From contig JAFDKH010000029.1 in NCBI GenBank assembly GCA_019307065.1, positions 1-35,608 of the forward strand: DNA of 35,608 nt. Direction: 5' to 3'. The notes beneath the pieces were generated by a model. The model worked only from the letters and a program-made list of their open reading frames with translations, had not been told where the DNA came from and did no database searches. The position numbers and the translations under genes are program-made. Shown in pieces: positions 31,946-35,608 of this stretch (position 1 is its first letter; the number at the start of each line of letters is the position of its first letter). The stretch is from Deltaproteobacteria bacterium (lineage in GTDB: Bacteria > Myxococcota > B64-G9).

Positions 31946-32845
31946 ATGCGTAGTCGTCCCAAGAAAAAGAAACGCAAGCAAAAGCGAGGTTTGTCAGTCA
32001 GCAACGGCCGCGTGTCGCACTGGGCAAAAAGCGATGTAGGTCTGCGACGCGAGCTGAATGAAGATAGTTATCTGGCCGACTCAAACCTGAATCTTTACGT
32101 GGTAGCTGATGGAATGGGGGGACATGCGGGAGGTGACACCGCCTCGCGCATGGCAGTTGATACTGTTCGTCAGAAGGTACTTGATGCTCGTAAAGATTCT
32201 GATTTATTCACCGGTCAATCGGCGATTGACGAGAACCCGGCAATCTTGAGAACACTGAATGCGGCGATTGGTTGTGCCTCGGAAAATATCTACAAAGAAT
32301 CCAGTCACAATCCGAATCTCGAGGGTATGGGGACTACGATCACCATGATTGTGACCCATGGTGTGCGCTGCTATATCGCGCATGTTGGGGATAGCCGATT
32401 ATACCGCCTGCGCTCCAGGCAACTTGAACTGGTTACCGAAGATCACTCGCTAGTCAATGAACAGATCAAAGCAGGTTTTATTACAGCTGAGGAAGCGGCC
32501 CACAGTCGTTTCAGGAATATTATTACCCGCTCAGTTGGTTTTGAAAGCGAAGTGACTGCCGATACAATGAGCGTAGTAATGCAGCCCAATGATTTGTTTC
32601 TGCTGTGCTCAGACGGCCTGAACGGCATGATCGACGATGAGCAGATTCAGAAAACAATTAACCGCGGTAAATTGGCCACAGTGCCCGCCAGATTGATTGC
32701 GGCAGCCAACAAGGTCGGTGGAGAAGATAATATCTCTGTAATATTAGTAAAATACGAAGAGGATCTCGGCGGAGAAGTCCGGCGGGACCAGGGCAAAAAA
32801 CGTAAGAAAAAGAGACAAAAACACGCCAAAAAGGGGCGCAAATAA
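31946..32845 (+). CDS. PP2C-family serine/threonine protein phosphatase
   Basis: The product is 299 residues from the ATG at 31946; a GTG two codons upstream is an alternative. A basic N-terminal tail (RPKKKKRKQKR) precedes the catalytic domain. The metal-binding motifs of the PP2C/Stp type are complete: SDVGLRRELNEDSY, VADGMGGHAGGDTAS, GMGTTITMI, HVGDSRLYRLR, LLCSDGLNGMIDD and GGEDNISVILV. The C-terminal tail is again very basic (KKRKKKRQKHAKKGRK), which may bind nucleic acid or membranes. It would reverse Ser/Thr kinase signalling in the cytoplasm. No kinase gene is in the window. Confidence 0.93.
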   Translation: MRSRPKKKKRKQKRGLSVSNGRVSHWAKSDVGLRRELNEDSYLADSNLNLYVVADGMGGHAGGDTASRMAVDTVRQKVLDARKDSDLFTGQSAIDENPAILRTLNAAIGCASENIYKESSHNPNLEGMGTTITMIVTHGVRCYIAHVGDSRLYRLRSRQLELVTEDHSLVNEQIKAGFITAEEAAHSRFRNIITRSVGFESEVTADTMSVVMQPNDLFLLCSDGLNGMIDDEQIQKTINRGKLATVPARLIAAANKVGGEDNISVILVKYEEDLGGEVRRDQGKKRKKKRQKHAKKGRK

Positions 32846-32909
32846 TTATTTTATTGACATCGACTCCGACGTATAGCAACAATTTCTATTCTGTACTGAT
32901 GACTTAAGC

Positions 32910-32915
32910 TATAAT
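32910..32915 (+). promoter_or_regulatory. -10 box (TATAAT) upstream of the M23 peptidase gene
   Basis: A perfect TATAAT lies 32 bases before the ATG at 32948. The -35 region at the correct distance is poor (about TATTCT). A TTGACA at 32854-32859 is too far away to pair with this -10 box. The predicted start near 32922 leaves a short leader with GGAA. Confidence 0.45.
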
Positions 32916-32947
32916 AGATCCCTTACTGGGTCTTTATCGGAAAGTTT

Positions 32948-33880
32948 ATGGGTAAACGCTATACCATAATGGTGGTTCCGGATCGTAGCTCGCGCGTTCG
33001 GCGAATACGGGTCTCGAAGAAATCGGTCTGGTCCTTCTTTTTGTTTGTAATTTTCCTCGTGGCCGGGATTTCAGTTGCGACTTTTCATTATTTCTCGGTG
33101 ATTGAGAAGGTTTCCGAAAATAGAGATCTCAAAAATCAGAACCTGCAGTTACGTAACCGTTTGGTAATTTTGCATCAGAAGGTTTCCAGCATCCAGACTA
33201 TTATAGATCGAGTCCAGCGATTTGACACCAAGCTTCGCACGATAACCCAACTACATGATCCGAAACGGCATTTAGCTCTGGGGCCGTTCGAGGCGCAGCA
33301 GACTCCCGAGGGTGTTGATGCAATAGACGGTGTTCCGCCGTTGGTACGGGCAATCGGCGATAATCCACACCTGGCAGTCAACTTGCTCGGAAAACGTCTC
33401 GACGAACTTGCCTCCGAAGCCGAGAAGCGCGAAGGCAGCATCCGGCAACTCGAAACATTTCTACGCGGACAGAAAGCCCGACTCGGATCGACACCTTCGG
33501 TATGGCCTGCTCGCGGTTGGGTCACTTCCGATTTCGGGACGCGAATTGATCCTTACACCGGCAAACGCACCATGCACCGGGGTATCGATATTGCCAACCA
33601 GCCAGGAGTTCCTGTTCTGGCTCCCGCCCGCGGAGTAGTTACTTTCGCTGCCAACAGCGGCGGTTTTGGCAAGATGATTGTTATCGATCATGGGTACGAC
33701 ATTCGCACCCGTTACGGTCATTTGAGCGAGATGAAGGTGCAAGTTGGCGACCATGTTGAGCGTGGAGAAATAATCGGAAGTATCGGAAACAGCGGTCGCA
33801 GCACCGGGCCGCACCTGCACTATGAAGTTGAAGTCAACGGCATGTGTGAAAATCCCAAGAACTACATGCTTGACGACTGA
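32948..33880 (+). CDS. Membrane-anchored M23 (LytM-type) peptidoglycan endopeptidase
   Basis: The product is 310 residues. A basic N-terminus is followed by one transmembrane helix (~28-48, SFFLFVIFLVAGISVATFHYF), a coiled coil (~50-100), a linker, and the M23 domain (~185-305). The zinc site is His210-x3-Asp214 (MHRGIDIA) and His289-x-His291 (GPHLHYE), with His258 in RYGHLSEM as the catalytic helper. All key residues are present, so it is probably active rather than an EnvC-like activator. It cuts cross-links in periplasmic peptidoglycan. It lies directly upstream of secA, an order seen in deltaproteobacteria. Confidence 0.95.
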   Translation: MGKRYTIMVVPDRSSRVRRIRVSKKSVWSFFLFVIFLVAGISVATFHYFSVIEKVSENRDLKNQNLQLRNRLVILHQKVSSIQTIIDRVQRFDTKLRTITQLHDPKRHLALGPFEAQQTPEGVDAIDGVPPLVRAIGDNPHLAVNLLGKRLDELASEAEKREGSIRQLETFLRGQKARLGSTPSVWPARGWVTSDFGTRIDPYTGKRTMHRGIDIANQPGVPVLAPARGVVTFAANSGGFGKMIVIDHGYDIRTRYGHLSEMKVQVGDHVERGEIIGSIGNSGRSTGPHLHYEVEVNGMCENPKNYMLDD

Positions 33881-33924
33881 GATTTTCCTCTTAGATTAAT
33901 ACTCAAGTTATGAAAGGCTTTTTT

Positions 33925-33948
33925 CTTGTTTCCTTGTTTCCTTGTGTC
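33925..33948. repeat. Three 8-bp tandem units (CTTGTTTC) at the secA promoter
   Basis: Two perfect CTTGTTTC units and a third CTTGTGTC run from 33925 to 33948. They overlap the candidate -35 box of secA. Slippage here could alter promoter spacing, but the array is short. Confidence 0.7.
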
Positions 33949-33962
33949 AGGAGTGCTAGAGT
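33934..33962 (+). promoter_or_regulatory. Candidate secA promoter
   Basis: TTGTTT (33934-33939), 17 bases ending in TGC (extended -10), and TAGAGT (33957-33962). The predicted start near 33969 gives a leader of about 45 bases with GGAGGA before the start codon. It shares the TGC-TA feature with the mtfA-like and phnP-like promoters. Confidence 0.45.
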
Positions 33963-34013
33963 TTCGCTCGGCCTCAGGGCGCAAGGCGCTCGATGACGGC
34001 GGAGGATTGTCTG

Positions 34014-35608
34014 GTGGGCTTGGCTAACTACATTTCTAAAAAGATGTTCGGATCAAAAAACCTGCGAGAGCTCAAGAAACTGGCCCCGTTGGTTACACAG
34101 ATTAACCAACTCGAACCAAAGATTCGGGCCCTGTCCGATGCTCAGCTCAAGGGCAAGACTGCCGAGTTCAAGAACTATTTCGCTAAAAGAGTTGCCGATC
34201 GAATAGGTCGGAAAACCAATCTTGTCGATAATGCCCGTTACCTGGCTGAGTATGCTGTTCTCAACGATATGTTGCCCGAGGTGTTTGCGGTAGTGCGCGA
34301 GGCAGCTGTTCGTGTTTTGGGTCAGCGCCACTACGATGTGCAGCTGTTGGGTGGAGTCGTTCTACATCAGGGCAAGATCGCCGAAATGAAAACCGGCGAG
34401 GGCAAAACACTGGTGGCGACCCTGGCAGTCTACCTGAACGCCATGGCCGGCCGGGGAGTTCATGTTGTCACTGTCAATGACTATCTTGCTCGGCGCGATG
34501 CCGAGTGGATGGGTCGCATTTACAACTGGTTAGGCATGTCGGTCGGTGTCATTGTTCACGGTTTGACCGACCAACAACGTCAACAGGCTTATAACTCCGA
34601 CGTCACCTATGGCTACAACTCGGAGTTCGGGTTCGACTACCTGCGCGACAATATGAAATTCCGCCTGGAAGATTATGTCCAGCGCGAACCTTACTTTGCG
34701 ATAGTCGATGAGGTTGACAGCATTCTGGTCGATGAAGCCAGGACTCCTTTGATAATTAGCGGCCCGGCCGAGGAGGCCACCGACAAGTATTACCGCGTGA
34801 ATGGAATCATTCCAAAGCTGAAGCGCGATCACGATTACACTGTTGACGAGAAGAGCCGCTCGGCCGTGCTGACCGAAGACGGTGTTGGACGAGTAGAGCA
34901 GTTACTCAATGTCGATAACCTCTATCACCCAAGTAATATCGAAATCTTGCATCACGTCAACCAGGCCCTGAGGGCACATACTCTTTTCAAACGCGAAGTC
35001 GACTATATCGTTTCGGACGACAACAAGGTCAACATTGTTGATGAATTTACCGGACGCGTGTTGGAAGGGCGCCGTTGGAGTGACGGTTTACATCAGGCAG
35101 TCGAGGCCAAGGAAGGCGTACAGATCGAGAACGAAAACCAGACGCTGGCCACGATTACCTACCAGAACTATTTTCGCATGTATAAGAAGCTGGCCGGTAT
35201 GACTGGTACGGCCGAAACTGAGAAAGAGGAGTTCTCGAAAATCTACAGTCTTGATGTGCTCGTGGCTCCGACCAACGTACCCAATATCCGTATTGATTAC
35301 CAGGACGTGATTTATCGAACTGAAGAGGAGAAATTTGCGGCTGTAATCGAAGAGATCCATGAATTGAACGAACGCGGGCAGCCAATCCTGGTCGGAACTA
35401 TCTCGATTGAGAAATCTGAAGAAATTTCACGGCGTTTGAAAAAGGCGGGCATAAAGCACAACGTCTTGAACGCCAAGCATCACGAAAGAGAAGCTGAGAT
35501 TGTGGCTCAAGCCAGTCGATTTGGGGGAGTGACTATCTCGACTAACATGGCCGGGCGCGGGACCGATATAGTCCTGGGAGGTAACCCTGAGTTCTTGTCG
35601 AAATTGCA
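34014..35608 (+). CDS. secA: Protein translocase ATPase SecA (N-terminal part, runs off the window)
   Basis: About 531 residues are present, up to the window edge; family members have roughly 850-950. The GTG at 34014 was chosen because GGAGGA lies seven bases upstream. In-frame alternatives are ATG 33993 and TTG 34020. Nucleotide-binding domain 1 has MKTGEGKT (around 125-131), [17 protein letters not shown] and the DEAD-like [21 protein letters not shown]. The preprotein cross-linking domain follows, then [11 protein letters not shown] and nucleotide-binding domain 2 ([40 protein letters not shown]). It drives Sec-dependent export of the secreted proteins found elsewhere in the window. The open frame is uninterrupted to the edge. 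Confidence 0.97.
   Translation, partial: MGLANYISKKMFGSKNLRELKKLAPLVTQINQLEPKIRALSDAQLKGKTAEFKNYFAKRVADRIGRKTNLVDNARYLAEYAVLNDMLPEVFAVVREAAVRVLGQRHYDVQLLGGVVLHQGKIAEMKTGEGKTLVATLAVYLNAMAGRGVHVVTVNDYLARRDAEWMGRIYNWLGMSVGVIVHGLTDQQRQQAYNSDVTYGYNSEFGFDYLRDNMKFRLEDYVQREPYFAIVDEVDSILVDEARTPLIISGPAEEATDKYYRVNGIIPKLKRDHDYTVDEKSRSAVLTEDGVGRVEQLLNVDNLYHPSNIEILHHVNQALRAHTLFKREVDYIVSDDNKVNIVDEFTGRVLEGRRWSDGLHQAVEAKEGVQIENENQTLATITYQNYFRMYKKLAGMTGTAETEKEEFSKIYSLDVLVAPTNVPNIRIDYQDVIYRTEEEKFAAVIEEIHELNERGQPILVGTISIEKSEEISRRLKKAGIKHNVLNAKHHEREAEIVAQASRFGGVTISTNMAGRGTDIVLGGNPEFLSKL

Noticed and set aside
32854-32859. Perfect TTGACA upstream of the M23 gene
   Set aside because: The TATAAT at 32910 is 50 bases away and no -10-like sequence lies at the normal spacing.

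Overview
The window looks like part of a chromosome from an uncultivated bacterium in or near the Myxococcota (the former deltaproteobacterial groups). Four signs support this. Two proteins end in MYXO-CTERM-like tails (Cys motif, hydrophobic helix, Arg cluster). There is a FrzS/AglZ-type pseudo-receiver coiled-coil protein. Cys-rich surface proteins carry Asp-Ala-Gly repeats. An M23 peptidase gene directly precedes secA, an order I recall from deltaproteobacteria. Base composition is clearly below that of typical high-GC myxobacteria, so an uncultivated sister lineage is more likely than a classic Myxococcus relative. The placement is inferred from protein character, not from a marker tree.

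Layout. (1) Positions 1-10194, minus strand: an envelope and proteolysis cluster read right to left. It contains a phosphodiester-glycosidase-like protein, an ECF sigma factor, a membrane anti-sigma factor with a DUF4384-like domain, a caspase-fold (C14) protein ending in a predicted outer-membrane barrel, a Cys-rich lipoprotein, a gingipain-like (C25) protease with BACON-like domains and a MYXO-CTERM-like tail, a PQQ-type propeller, and the first codons of a Tat-exported protein. The first five genes overlap or lie close together. (2) 10239-12521, plus strand: a DUF4143/AAA_14 ATPase gene between two copies of a 62-bp direct repeat. The right copy carries the promoter and first codons of an MtfA-like metallopeptidase gene. 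The left copy drives only a 26-codon remnant. (3) 12450-14261, minus: a propeller protein with a 12-bp minisatellite and a MYXO-CTERM-like tail, overlapping the end of mtfA. (4) 14371-19950, plus: PhnP-like hydrolase and alanine dehydrogenase, a second ECF sigma/anti-sigma pair, and the FrzS-like protein. (5) 19963-26328, minus: a helical-repeat protein, an EF-G paralogue, CoaX and two tandem MscS channels. (6) 26432-27391, plus: a response regulator with a degenerate GGDEF domain. (7) 27404-29184, minus: a secreted YidD-like protein and RarA. (8) 29363-35608, plus: NAD kinase, RecN, a PP2C phosphatase, an M23 peptidase and the N-terminal part of SecA.

How the genes may work together. The left cluster reads as an ECF-controlled cell-surface module with two different clan CD cysteine peptidases (C14 and C25) and secreted Cys-rich partners. 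It is the best candidate for an unusual system. The right half is mostly housekeeping: cofactor synthesis, translation, recombination and repair, osmotic protection and secretion.

I saw no tRNA, rRNA, CRISPR array, insertion sequence or convincing rho-independent terminator. No gene-free stretch exceeds 300 bases. The largest are 10195-10405 (gene remnant plus promoters) and 29185-29362 (divergent rarA/nadK spacer, where I see no clear promoter).
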